From contig NC_081415.1 of NCBI RefSeq assembly GCF_030272615.1, forward strand, positions 631,137,240 to 631,201,239: 64,000 bases of DNA, read 5' to 3'. A program made the position numbers and the translations under genes. Positions 21,701 through 34,502 of this stretch are shown here, in pieces (position 1 is the stretch's first letter; each line of letters opens with the position of its first letter). Source of the DNA: Cryptomeria japonica (Eukaryota > Streptophyta > Pinopsida > Cupressales > Cupressaceae). A model generated the notes under the pieces. That model ran no database searches and was not told where the DNA came from. It saw only the letters and a list, made by a program, of their open reading frames with translations.

Positions 21701-24700
21701 GTTGGAGATCCAATCTGCATAATCAATTGGTCTAATGAAACCAACATCTAGGAGTTTCTTGAGTTCTGTTTTGACTAGCACTGCAATCTGAGGATGCATC
21801 TTGCGAAGCTTCTGCTTGACAGGTTTGGCTCCTTTTGCTACGATGAGGTGATGCATGACTAAATCAGGATCAAGCCCAGGCATGTCTGCATATGACCATG
21901 CAAAGTTGATCTGACGCTTCTGGAAGAACTCTATAAATTTAGGCTGTTCTTCTGGAGTGAGAAGAGATGCTAGATGTATGAGATGAGGATTTTCAGGAGT
22001 CCCCACATTGTATTCTTTGGTTTCCTCGATGAGAATCGTTGATCGTTCCTGTTGTGTACTATCAGGGAGAATGTCAAACCCTTCATCCTTAGGCGCCTCA
22101 GAGAGGTTTTCACCATTGGATACGCTTTTTCTTTTTACTTTTGTTGGATCAAATAGTGCCACAGTGTGGTTTTCACTAGAAGATCCATGTTTTAATGTTA
22201 TATTTTTGCAGCTAAAAGGTTTGGCATCCGCCCCGAAGTATGCTGCGCTATTAAGTTCAATGGCAAATCCAGCTTTGTGATCCCCACTTGGTAGGTTATC
22301 CTTTAATTCCAAAAAGTCAATGATGGCCTCATCGTTTTGGAAGAGGTCAAGACATGGGGGATTTGGTTGGTTCCATTCGATGAGTTCAGGGTGGATAATG
22401 GGCATTACTTCATCGATTAGGTTAAGTGCGGGAGATGTATTAGTGAGGGTTAAGACGTTATGGTGAAGGTCGTTAATGGTACTCTCCCTGTCAGAATCAG
22501 GCGTAGGATGAGACATAGGGTCTGTAGAAGATGTTTCCAGTTCGGGAACCCAAGTGGTCTTTATCTGTGCTTCTCCATAAACAGGGATATCTTTGCATGG
22601 CAGAGGTAGTGATGCATCTTCCTCATCTGAAGTATTAAGTTGTATCGAATCAAATTCCCATTCATGTGAGTCAGTCTCTGAATCACTTTCCAGCATTCGA
22701 TTGCTATACCATACTGGGATGTCTTTTGAGTTAAACACTGCAGGTATGATTGGTTGATGTACCTTTGTAGTGATTGGTGCTGCAGGAAGGTTGATGGGGA
22801 TCAAGGAATCTGGTACAGGGAGTATCGATAATATTGACTCAGTGGCTTCTGCTGGAACTGCTGGTGCCATAGATGCTGCTGCGAGTTCTGATACAGTTGC
22901 TGTTGCTAATGGTGCTGCTGATGGGATTACGGGTTCGTTTGGTGGGATGAGTGGCATTGGTGATGGTTGTGTTGCGATTTTGAGCCTTGATGGGGTAGTT
23001 GGGATGGTGCTTGAGGCTGCTTTGATAATGAAAGGTGTCCTTTTTTTAGTAGGCTGACATAATGGTTTGCTGAGTTTTTCTTTGAATTTGAGCTTAGGAA
23101 ATATCTCGTTTTCAAAGCCTAGGCCTGTATTACCTTTGGGCTTTAATTGCGACAGCAGAGGTTCATGTCGTCCTTGTTTGCAACATCCCAAAGCACTCTG
23201 ACCATCATACCCCATTCTTTGCATAATGAGGAGACCTTTGCCATACTGATCTGTAGGAAGTTTAACTTGCGGTATATCAGTGGTGATGGGATCTTTATAG
23301 ATCCATTCTGCTAAGTCCTCATCTTGGGTTTCTTCTTCTTGACTCTTTCCAAGGATGAAAGGTGTCAAAGCACATGCTGGCATGATCAGTGGTTGTTGGA
23401 GTAACTGTTGTGGTTTACCATGTGTTCAAGGAGAAGTGGGCATTTGTCCCACACAAAAGAGTTGACTCAAGTTGTATTCCCCAGGACCTTCCTCTGCTAG
23501 TTTCATCTTAAGCTTTTCTTGCTCTGGTATAGTGGTGTTTGAACTAGCAAGAGAGGCGGGACTTATATAGGATGTGGAGGAAATGGCTTCTCTATTATTG
23601 GGAACGGTAATCTCTAGTTGATGGCTGATATTATGGAAAAACACAAAGGGATTTGCATCGCCCAGGATTGTGATCTCTACACTGTTATGTGGGAACTTGA
23701 TACATTGATGGTAGGTAGATGGAACGACTTGCATGGCATGTATTCAAGGTCTTCCTAACAATAGATTATATGGCAGAGGAAGGTCCAGAACCTGACAGAT
23801 GATGTGCTTTACCACGGGGCCCACTTGGATTGGTAGTAACACAGCTCCTTTGGATGAATGCTTTGCATCGTCATAGGCTTTGATTGTGATCTTCTTACGA
23901 GGATCCACTGATTCTACCGCATAGCCCAATGCTGTGACCAACTGTAGTGTACAAATGTTCAGGCCTGCTCCATTATTGATCAAGACTCGCTTGATCCTGT
24001 GTTGGTTGATAAAGCCTTCAATGTGTAGCGAATCGTTATGAGGTTGCTGGAAGGAAGAGTTGTCACTTTCGGAAAAAGTGAGACAAGGTGATGACTTTAG
24101 ACTTCCAACCATGGCTTGAAATTGGTCTGTATTCAGGTTTGCAGGGACTGACGCCTCTTGGAGTGCTTGATCCAAGATAATTTTATGGGATGGCGATAGG
24201 CGCAATAGTTCTAAAATGGATATAAGCGCAGGCATTTTGTCTAATTGTTCCACAAGATTGTACTGCTTTGGTATGGAGGTGGTGCCTTGTGGAGCTGCCT
24301 TTATGGTGACCTTGCCACGATGTGTAACAACATTGCATTTTGAGTTGGGATTTTTGAAGGTTATAGTTGCAACTTGTTCATTGGCATCATACAGATGATT
24401 TACAATGTAATTATACGCAGCCTGTGTATAATCAGTGGTATCAGTGCCTCGCCTAGAAGTGGAAGGACCCCTTTGATCTTGTGATGGAAGTGGATTTTTG
24501 AACATTAGATGATCATTATTTGTTGTTTTTGGGTCATGTCCTTCAATTTCAATTTCTCCTCGATCAATAAGATCTTGAATGAGATCTTTCAATCGGTGAC
24601 AATTACTTGTCTTGTGTCCTCTCCCTTGATGGAATTCACAGTGTTCAGTATCTCTCCACCATGCCGGTTTGACCTGAGGCTCATAGTTTGATAGTTTAGG

Positions 24701-26029
24701 TAGAGTGACCAAATTTTGAGAAATGAGTTGTCGCAACACTGTTTCAATGGGTTCCCCTAAGGGAGTGTATGTGTGTTTCTGTTTTTGCTGACGAGGTCTA
24801 GGTTCATCATGAGATGTGATGCAACCTTGATTGGAAGAAACATTTGTGTTATTCTGAGGTGGAGGTTTTTGTCCTGCAAACCGAACCATAGGTTGTGCGT
24901 TTTGGATAGTCCGGGCATCCACAACCCCATCGTTGACGATATTCTTGTTTTTATTCCAGAAGCTTGGTTTATCACTATTGAAGCGCGGGCGAGGACCATC
25001 TTTTGGTTCATTAAAGATTTTGATGAGTCCTTTCTTGATGAGTGTCCGTTCACATTTTAAACCCTTGGTGATCATATCATTAAAAGAGTCTGTGTCTTTG
25101 ACATCCAGGTGAAATTCCATTTCTTCGTTTAAGTTGGAAATGAATATTTCCACTAGTTCTCGTTCAGGTAACTGAAGAGAACGTCTGCTAGACATTTGGC
25201 GCCATCGTTGCAGGAATACTGAGAATAGTTCACCTGGTTTTTGTTTGGTGTTGCACAGATCAGCCATGGTGATGTTGCGTTCAATGTTATGAGAGTAATG
25301 AGTGAGGAATTTTTGGATAAGTTCCTCAAATGTTCTAATGCCACCTGGTAGTCGGGAAAACCATGATGTGGTTGAACCTCCCAAGCTTTGGGGAAAAAGG
25401 CGCATTAGGTATGTGTCTTCATATGCTACTTCGAGACAAGTGGAATGAAATTCTCGAACATGATCGCGGGGATCCCCCTTTCCTTTATATTTTTCAAATT
25501 TGGGTGTTTCGAATCCTCGTGGAAATGGTGGCATGTAAAGATTCCTATCAAAAGGATAGGGACAGATGTCATTGAGTGAGAATTGGTTAGTCTTGACACC
25601 ACTATGAAGCTGTTGGGCGAGATTCTCGACTTGTTGCCGCAACATCTCCATTTCATTTGGAGGAGGAGGTGGTGGGTTACCTCGAGGAATGTTATATCTG
25701 ATGGGATCTCTACCTCTTTCCTCTTCATGGTGACTTTGTCTTTCTGATGCTTGTCTTAATTGGACAAGATCAAAGTCAGAGGGGAGTTTTGCTCCTTCTT
25801 GAGCGAGTCTTAAGAAGTGAGCATCCGCATTGCTCCTGAGTATTTCGTCAAAAAGTCTGTTAAAGAGAGGGTTATGCTGAGCCCTTTCTATTGTTGCAGG
25901 AGTGGGAGTACTTGGGTTTTCGTCATCTGCATTTCCTCCAAGTGCTTCTTGAAATTCATTGAGATTTTCCTCTTTTTCTTCTTCCATTTCTATTTCTCGT
26001 TGTCTTGACCGTGATCGGGTTTGAGCCAT
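18740..26029 (-). pseudogene. Element B gag-pol polyprotein (one frame, four nonsense codons)
   Basis: From the ATG at 26029 (MAQTRS start, also used in C) one frame of 7290 nt runs to TAA at 18740. An upstream in-frame ATG at 26134 is less likely because the two copies diverge there. Approximate order: Gag domain (residues 185-330), CEFH...GHKTSNC zinc knuckle (464-477), aspartic protease (about 675-780), G-patch (929-972), proline-rich and acidic spacer, RT with YVDD at 1556, RNase H, a second archaeal-type RNase H (from about 1847, FDGS), integrase with D2147, D2208 and E2244 (a DX35E spacing). Stops are at codons 762, 868, 1812 and 2371; no frameshift is seen. The protease catalytic Asp685 is Asn here. 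Dual RNase H identifies the Tat lineage. Confidence 0.9.
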
Positions 26030-28711
26030 TTTGTTTATGAGTCTTTGTTGAGGTTGAGTGAAAATGATGATGAGTTTTTGATGAAATGAGAGATTGATGA
26101 TTGGTGAATTGTGTTGCATGTGGATCTCTAGCACTTTTAAGGTAGATGTAATCGAAATTCCTTCTTTGAATTGCTTGTTTGTTTGATAAGTTTTGATGTG
26201 ATAAGGTGTAGAGAAATCTGAGATGTGTTACAGATTTAACTACATAGTAATGAGAGGATTCACTCATGAACTAGTTTTAACCTGCGTAGATGTGTCTCTT
26301 AGGATGAGCTTATCCTAGATGTAGAAACAATCTAAAAAGTGATGTGATGTGTTTGATTTCAAGCAATATCTAAAAGAGAACTTGGGACAAGAACCTCTTA
26401 ATGTTTTGAGAGTTGGGACGGATTGATGATGAAGTGATGATGTATGAGTGAGATGATGGATGAAAATGTTTTCAACTTCAATAAAAATTTTGTGTTACAA
26501 ATGGGACAAACTCTATCTCTTCCCTTTCGGGTGTTGGTGGTATTTCTCGAGCTGTGTTGTATGTGATACAAACGTTTGGGAAGAAGTTGGGATTAATCTT
26601 TCCTCCTTGGTTTTTGTGATAACTCAGAGCTCTATATTGCATAAAAGCTCTGCGGTTCAATGATTCGGAATCAAATTCGTTTGTTTTTCCTTGAAGGTAG
26701 AGACGCATATGACGCAGAAAGACTCTATGTGAGACAAAGATTTGTCTATTTATATAGAAGAATTTCCTCCTTTTGATCAAAGCCTTTGAGCTCAATGGTC
26801 TTCTTTTCAAGTTGATATTCTGATGATACTTCTTCTTTTGCAAGATGTGAAAAATGGTCATAAAATTTGACTCTTTGTTGTTTGTACCTTGTTTTTGATG
26901 TTTTTGGTTGTTTTGACAGATGTTTGGTTGGATGAATACTTTGTTTTTGGGAAGTGATTTTCTGATTTTTCTTTGACAAGAAAACAAAGCAAGCACACAA
27001 ACACAAGAATGTTGCCTGAAAGGCACAAATGAGTATGGGTCTAGATCAACCCAATCCTTGGACTTGTATATGACCCTTCCTTTAGATGTATTTTAAGGTG
27101 TATTTCCAAAGCCTGAAGTTGGCTCAATTTGTACTTGGTCTTTAAAATGAACACACTTCAAACGCTTTTTATCCCTAAGGTCAAATGGCCAGTTGTGATA
27201 AATTTAGCCCACATCTTGATATTTCTTTGACTTTGGTACTACATACCTTATGAATCCCGTCGTGGCAGGTAAGGATGTGATATAATAAGTCTTGCACGAA
27301 CATAACAAATAGATGATCCCTATGATGGGGGAGTCACCACTTTTATCAAGCCACAAGTGACTTTTCAAAAAACTATGTTTCTACTCAAGGAAATATGTAT
27401 GGTGAGTATCTTGGGAGCAAAACCATCTATGCTCTTGCACTAAATTATATCGCAAATATCCTCAATCAATAGAACGGGCGGGCTACTACTTAAAGGTGTT
27501 TAGTCATGTTCGATGTTTTTGGACATAAGTTCATTCTGCAGTGACTCACTTAAGAGCCTTGTAACTGGTGGTGGGGCCCATTTGTCTTTTCGGCTAGTTA
27601 CACTATAGGAACAGCTATACCCAAGGCTACAACTTTCGCTCTCACCTGATTTCTATAGCGGCTCGAAGGATTTACCGCGCGAGGTCGTTCCCAAGAGTGA
27701 TGTGTCTCTTGGCAGGCCTCTCTTAAAAAGATAAAATTTTTGAGTGTTACTAACACTTTTCTCTTGCACCTAGGACCACAAGAGCCAAGGGAGAGGATAG
27801 TGTGTGTTAGAAGTAGGACCACTCGACCAACTCTTTTGCACAAGTGTGCCAAACACAAAATTCACTTGTTCCTTTTAACTTGTCATCGCAATGATTTTCT
27901 ATCTATTTGGAGATGTTGCTCCAACAATCATGGTGTTCTTTTTAATTTTCAAAGGCAATTGTTTGAGTAAACTAGAATTTGAAAATCATGGTCAACTTTA
28001 ATGAAAAACACGTTTGCATGAAGTGAAATTGCTTTAAAAATGAGACAAGCTGATTGTGAATTTTATTTGCAACAAAAATGGAAGTGTGGATTGTGAGTTT
28101 TATCTTGATGCAAGAAATAAAATTTGTCTTGTTGATTTTAAGCACCAAAAGAATTTCTTCCTAACTTTGCAAAAAAATAAATTTGCGTGTTTGTTTTTGT
28201 GATTCTTTTTAACTTTGAACAAATGTGATTCTTTTTAGAGCTCTAAACGAAAGATGTGGTTCTTTCTTTTTAAAACTCCAAATGAATGTGTAGTTGATTT
28301 TAACCCAAAAGGAAAATGAATTTATTTTATCCTAACTTGAAAGACGAAGTTAGAAATATGAAAAAATTTATTTCTTAAGCTAAAATTGCTAAAAAATCCT
28401 ATTGTAGGGGTTAATTAAAACCTACACAAAAGATAATTAGTTAGAAAAATCCGCATGTTTTGGTGGGCTTCTACAAGCCTAAAATTTTTGGTTTTCGGTT
28501 ACAAGGAATTTTCTTACAACTCTCTGTTAAATAGCTCTACTCTGTGTGAAAATAGAAGTGCTATTTAACATGAATGAGCAACAATATAGACAATAGCGCT
28601 AAAGTATCAATTTGCGAAGGTGCTAAATTGAGAACAAAAATGCAAGAGAATGACCTGTGTGTCAATTAAAACATTCAAAAGTTAGTAGTCTTCAAAATGA
28701 TTGCTCTTTGA
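26030..28711 (-). other. Long 5' leader of B
   Basis: About 2.7 kb between primer-binding site and gag. The best-conserved stretches between B and C are the leader ORF and a block at 27545-27800 (43315-43580 in C). Apart from the ORF no coding signal is supported. Confidence 0.6.
26478..27026 (-). CDS. Leader ORF of element B, unknown function
   Basis: A 182-codon frame lies in the leader upstream of gag and on the same strand. Its last ~118 codons match the frame at 42241-42771 in C with only about six amino-acid changes, while a by-eye count gives about 17 nucleotide changes there, most of them silent. The protein is very basic in the middle (KALIKRRKFFYINRQ) and has a conserved C-terminus rich in Asn, Pro and aromatic residues. 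No known domain is recognised. Some Tat elements (Ogre) are known to carry an extra ORF before gag, so the position fits. The N-terminal part differs between copies by frameshifts, so the true start is uncertain. Confidence 0.45.
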   Translation of the reverse strand: MPFRQHSCVCVLALFSCQRKIRKSLPKNKVFIQPNICQNNQKHQKQGTNNKESNFMTIFHILQKKKYHQNINLKRRPLSSKALIKRRKFFYINRQIFVSHRVFLRHMRLYLQGKTNEFDSESLNRRAFMQYRALSYHKNQGGKINPNFFPNVCITYNTAREIPPTPEREEIEFVPFVTQNFY

Positions 28712-28729
28712 TTCACGTCGGGTTCACCA
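28712..28729 (-). other. Primer-binding site of B
   Basis: TGGTGAACCCGACGTGAA, two bases inside the 5' LTR on the - strand. It begins with the TGG needed to pair with a tRNA CCA end. It is not the usual initiator-Met, Arg or Asp sequence, and I cannot name the tRNA. Confidence 0.7.
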
Positions 28730-28731
28730 AA

Positions 28732-30280
28732 TGATGCTCTGCAAAAAGGATTAGAAAATCTGTTTGATGGCAACACACACAAGAGCACAAGAAACAAACA
28801 TTAGTGTTAGCAACAAAAGATTATCCTAAACAGGCATATCAAGAGAGATATTAAGCATGAAACAGAAAGCATATAAACATAGAATAAAATAGCTAATCAA
28901 GATGCTCATAGTTGCTCCTCCCTTGTTCCTCTCCTCTCCAAGTCCCAAATGAGTGTAGCTATCAGCTTTTAGCACTAGCCATGGATGCCATATGGAGATT
29001 CAAGATGGTTGAATATGATAAGCAAATGCTATGCAAGTGTAGATAGTGATGCTATGAAAAAGCTCTATGTTAATGCCAGTATAACAACAATACTCTAATG
29101 CTTTTTTTTTTTTTGCTTGAGGAGAAGGGTTCTATTTATAGAAGAAATGGGGAATGAAGGGTTAAGATTGAGCAATCTTAACAAGGGTTAGGATTGAAAG
29201 ATATTCAATCCATGTGAGACTTTCAACCCAATCCCATGTTGACAAGTGTCACCATGAGGAGGCTTGAGAGGAGAGATAAGAAGCATTAAATGCTTGAGGG
29301 GACATGATGGTTACCCTAGTCAAAGAAATAAATGTTTTGAAGAGACACATGGGTTACATGAGGGTTAGGTTAGGGGTCAAAGTCCTTAACCATTGGTGCA
29401 AGTGGAATTAACCACTAATGGTCATGTAAGAGCCATAAGTGGTTTGGAAGACTTTAGAGGTTAATTTGTTGAACACACAAAGCATTAATTACTTTGCAAA
29501 GACTTTGGAGTCTTTGAGAAATGACTCCAATTTGCTTAGGAATGTGACAATATTTGGGGGATGGATTAGGTTAATTAGGAAGGGTTTAGAAGAATCTAGA
29601 AGGGGTTTAGGCATGCAAGTGGATTTTGTAGGAAAATGCAAGTGGGAGGAATTTTGGTATTTTCAATTAAAATAAAATCATTTATTTCAATTAAATGGTA
29701 TAATTTGCATTTGGATAAATATTCAAATAAATATTAATTTATTTAAATGAGAAAAAGGAAGATAAAGCATTAAAATGCTTGAAGACTTTGAAGGAAACCA
29801 TTAAAGGCTTGAAGACTTTAAGGGAAACCATTAAAGGTTTGAGAAGACTCTAGAAGGAAGTCATTAAGTTTGAAGACTTTAAGGGAAACCATTAAAGGTT
29901 TGAGAAGACTCTAGAAGGAAGCCATTAAGTTTGAAGACTTTAAAAGAAACCATTAAAGGTTTCAAGTGGGTGAGGATAAATAGGTTTTTAAATAAATAAT
30001 TTATTTAAAATAGTTGTGCAACTTGCATTTGTAGGAAAATGCAAGTGGGTGGAGGATAAAGGTGATTTAAATAAATAATTTATTTAAAATAGTTGTGCAA
30101 CTTGCATTTGTAGGAAAATACAAGTGGGTGGAGGATAAAGGTGATTTAAATAAATGTTAATTTATTTAAATGTGAGAGATGATTTAATTAAACAAATATG
30201 ATTTATTTATTTAATTAATGGTTTGAATTTGGTTAAGTGAATTAAATCAAATAAATTGAATAATTTATTTGATTAATAGG
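28732..30280 (-). repeat. 5' LTR of B, inner part
   Basis: Matches 14564-16349 up to the C insertion. The remaining outer ~120 bp lie at 46334-46452. Joined length is about 1668 bp; the difference from the 3' LTR is mainly minisatellite copy number. Confidence 0.9.
30276..30280. repeat. Target duplication of C, left copy
   Basis: ATAGG, identical to 46329-46333. Confidence 0.9.
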
Positions 30281-32085
30281 CGATGCTCTGCAAAAAGGAT
30301 TAGAAAATCTGTTTGATGGCAACACATACAAGAGCACAAGAAACAAATGTTAGTGTTAGCAACAAAAGATTATCCTAAACAGGCATATCAAGAGAGATAT
30401 TAAGCATGAAATAGAAAGCATATAAACATAGAATAAAATAGCTAATCAAGATGTTCATAGTTGCTCCTCCCTTGTTCCTCTCCTCTCCAAGTCCCAAATG
30501 AGTGTAGCTCTCAGCTTTTAGCACTAGCCATGGATGCCATATGGAGATTCAAGATAGTTGAATATGATAAGCAAATGTTATGCAAGTGTAGATAGTGATG
30601 CTATGAGAAAGCTCTATGCTAATGCCAGTATAACAACAATAGTCTAATGCTTCTCTTTTTTTTGCTTGAGGAGAAAGGTTCTATTTATAGAAGAAATGGG
30701 GAAATGAAGGGTTAAGATTGAATGGTTTAATCAAGGGCCAAGTTTGAAAGTTGGGAATCCATGTGCACAATTGGCACCAATAAAATGGTGACAAGTGTCA
30801 ACATAGGATTGGGTTGAGAGAAGAGGTTGGAGGCATTAAAGGCCTGAGAAGACCTCATGGTTATCTAGAGGCTAAGGGTCAAGTCCAAATTAAGATTACC
30901 CACTGGATTAAGAGTTAATCCAAGGATAAACCTTTGTGCAAATGTTTAAGAGATAATCATGGTCAAAGCATTAATGGCCTGATGAGACCTTTGGGTTGGG
31001 TAGAGGTTGAGTCAAAACAAATGTTTTAACCATGTGGGAGGGTTTGAGGTAACCATTAATGGTTATTGGAGACTTTGGGGATTAAGTGGTTGAAGGTTGA
31101 AAGCCTTCAATGGTTATCAAAGACTTTGAGCCATTTAGTGGTTGAAGGTTGAAAGCCTTTAATGGTTATCAAAGACTTTGAGGGTTTGAGAAGTGACTTC
31201 CCTTTTGCTTAGGAATGTGACAAAGTTTAGAGAAGGGGTTAGGTTATTTAGAAGTGATTAGAAAATTCTAGAAGGGGTTTAGGCATGCAAGTGGATTTTG
31301 TAGGAAAATGCAAGTGGGAGAAATTTTGGTATTTTCAATTAAAATAAAATCATTTATTTCAATTAAATGGTGTAATTTGCATTTGGATAAATATTCAAAT
31401 AAATATTAATTTATTTAAATGAGAAAAATGAAGATAAAGCATTAAAATGCTTGAAGACTTTGAGGGAAACCATTAAAGGCTTGAAGACTTTAAGGAAAAC
31501 CATTAAAGTCTTAAGAAGACTATAGAAGGAAGCCATCAAGTTTGAAGACTTTAAAGCCATCAAGTTTGAATACTTTAAGGGAAACCATTAAAGGTTTCAA
31601 GTGGGTGAGGATAAATAGGATTTTAAATAAATAATTTATTTAAAATAGTTGTGCAACTTGCTTTTGTAGGAAAATACAAGTGGGTGGAGGATAAAGGTGA
31701 TTTAAATAAATTATTTATTTAAAATAATTGTGCAACTTGCTTTTGTAGGAAAATACAAGTGGGTAGAGGATAAAGGTGATTTAAATAAATGTTAATTTAT
31801 TTAAATTTGAGAGGTGGGATTTTGGGGGATTTACATAAATATTAATTTATTTAAATGTGAGAGAAGATTTAATTAAACAAATATGATTTATTTATTTAAT
31901 TAATGGTCTGAATTTGGTTAAGTGAATTAAATCAAATAAATTGAATAATTTATTTAATTAATAGGAGAAGAGGGTTAAGATGAATTAATTAAATATTAAT
32001 TTAATTAATTCATTAATTGATGGTTAAATAATCAAATAAATACTAAGTATTCATTTAATTAAGTGGACAGATTTATGTGACTACA
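30281..32085 (-). repeat. 3' LTR of element C
   Basis: 1805 bp. Nearly identical to 44524-46328. Between about 30722 and 31180 it is only weakly similar to B's LTR, while both sides match closely. Confidence 0.95.
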
Positions 32086-32098
32086 TTTGCCCCTCTTT
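32086..32098 (-). other. Polypurine tract of C
   Basis: AAAGAGGGGCAAA directly before the 3' LTR, identical to that of B. Confidence 0.85.
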
Positions 32099-34502
32099 GA
32101 GATGGTGCGGTTTATCGCGTCGTTTCAAAGAAAGAAAAATAGGTGTGAAGAAATGCCCCATAAAATGTAAATTTAATGGGTGGTATGCCCCCTTGAGAGA
32201 TGGGCCGAATTTTTTTTGAAAAATCGGGCAGTCTCTCGAAAAAGAATGAAAAGTGGAGGGGATGTAGAATAGAAGAAATTAGAACTAATGATGAAAGAAT
32301 GGGAGAAAATGGAGTGAATATGAAGAAACAACAAGCCAGCGAGTACCTTGAGGTCATGCAAGAGATACATAGCAGATGTAGTGTGGGGTTTGGATTGATG
32401 CTATACAATTGATCAAAATTGGTTGGACAATCTGGTGCAAGCGGTTTAATTGCCCCGGTCAAGTCAAAGCGTGACAGTTGATGTCAGTTGGTCGCTTGGA
32501 CATGATAAAGTCTGAGTAAGTGAATCAAAGTGACCTGATGTGACTTAGACAATTGATATAATTGCCCGATGAAGTCAAGGTATATGAAGCAAAATACTCG
32601 TTGAGACGTAGACAATTGATGTAATTGTCCGTTGGATTGTGTTTGATTGGTTGATCAATTGATAGTGTGTGCATGTGATGGATGGTTGTGGGGAAACATG
32701 GCAGCCCCGTTAAGACTAGGTCATTATGATAAATGCCTGATGTAGTCTAGGATTACCATGATCGATTACCTGTTGAGACCCGAAGATACTTGATTAGAGT
32801 ATCTGTTGATAGTCTAGGTGTGCATGAGTTGATGTACCTATGCAGATAGAGTAACTTTCTTGACTTATTGGATGACTTGGGATAGGAAACACAATCCCTC
32901 CTATTTAGAGATGGATGGTGATGAACGCTGCTTGATTAGGTTGATTGGGACACGATGTAGGGTATGTGATGGTGATTATCGAGATGGGGAGGGTTGGGGG
33001 GGGTTCAATGTTAGATAGAAGAAATGGAGGACCTATTACATTCCTATGGAAGAAGAGGAAAATAGAGTATCCATTGTCATTACTATGTATGAATGATATG
33101 CAGCTATTTATGAATGTATGGATGGATAGAATGCAATGGAATGCAATATATACAAATGAGATGGAATGATGATGCATGGTGTTTTATTTTTCATCATTGA
33201 GCTTTAAAATGTTGTAAGAAAATACAAGCAACTTGACATAAAGATTCAAGATGACCAGAGTATTTCTTACATGGATTTTGATATAGCAAGTTAATACAAG
33301 CAACTTGATATAATGGATCAAGTTGACCTGAGTATTGCTTGCAGAACAGACAAGGATTATCTCCTTTCATGCATGACTTGGATCGTCCTCCTTGATCTTA
33401 GGCTGATCATATCCTGAGACAAGTGCATACCGTACTAAGAGATAAAAACCTTTATCCAGTTTGGATGAGGTAGGAAGAACCAAAGGAAGAGCATTGTACC
33501 TGCAAACAAACAGTATATACATAAAGAATAAAGAATATGGATCCTTGGTAATGGTTCATGCTCATATGGTCAAGGTATACATTGTAGTCAGCAAGCCGTA
33601 GTGATCTATGATTGTATTTTTGCCTATGATCACATCGCTTAATGAACTTCCCACGTAGACACCATTAGTACATGCCCCAGAACTTCATCGGAAGTAATGC
33701 GCAAACGATACAAAACAATGCTGAAAGATCCTAATATAAATTACTAGACCATAAATCAACCAAGTATTTGATAGTGTAAACAGAATTTTCTTGTCAAAGA
33801 AAATGTCATCTTGTCTTTGTTTTTGTAAGGAAGGATGCATCCTTGTTGAAGACAGTTTTGAGTGTTGATGTTGTTTGGTTTGATTGATAAATGGTCATTT
33901 GTGTGAGTATTTTGTCAATGTTTATCTTGATATCTGTGGATGAGTATGCACAAGGTGTTGCCATGTTTTTGTTTTATTTTTGATGTTTTTTTATGTTTTT
34001 AGATTTTGTGAGACATTTTTGAATGTTTTTTGGATTTTGTGTTGAGACATTTTTGAATGTTTTTGGTATTTTGATGATTGCTTGAATGAAGAACTTAATG
34101 AATCATAAGACAATGTAGAACCCACTTCCATCAATAGGTTAAAGGCATTGCCCCCAGTTTTAGACATGACTATGAAAAAGCGGGATGCTTAGACGCATGA
34201 AGTATTATCATAATTGCAGACAAATAACAAGCCATGGTTTTTGGACGGATGGATGTATGTATGAAGTAGATGTGATCGCAACAAGTCTGAAAGACAATGG
34301 AGCCATAGCCTTTACGAGTGGCCCCTGTTTGCCAGGTTTTCACCATCATACTTACCCAAGGTGCCACTGGAGTGGTTGTTCACCGTTTGGATGCATGATT
34401 TTTCTTTACTTTTTTTGAATGTTTTTGTATTTTCTTCAGGACATTTTTCTGAATGTTTTTGGTATTTTCTGGTATGTAGGGGAGCCTGATGCTCTATACA
34501 CC
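32099..34502 (-). other. 3' untranslated region of C
   Basis: Collinear with 16363-18739 in B, including the 71-bp duplication (about 33216 and 33288). No conserved reading frame was found. Confidence 0.6.

Noticed and set aside
20594-26134. Many + strand frames of 60-100 codons opposite gag-pol (also at 34503-41792)
   Set aside because: Shadows of the - strand coding frame; they recur in C only because the gag-pol sequence is shared.
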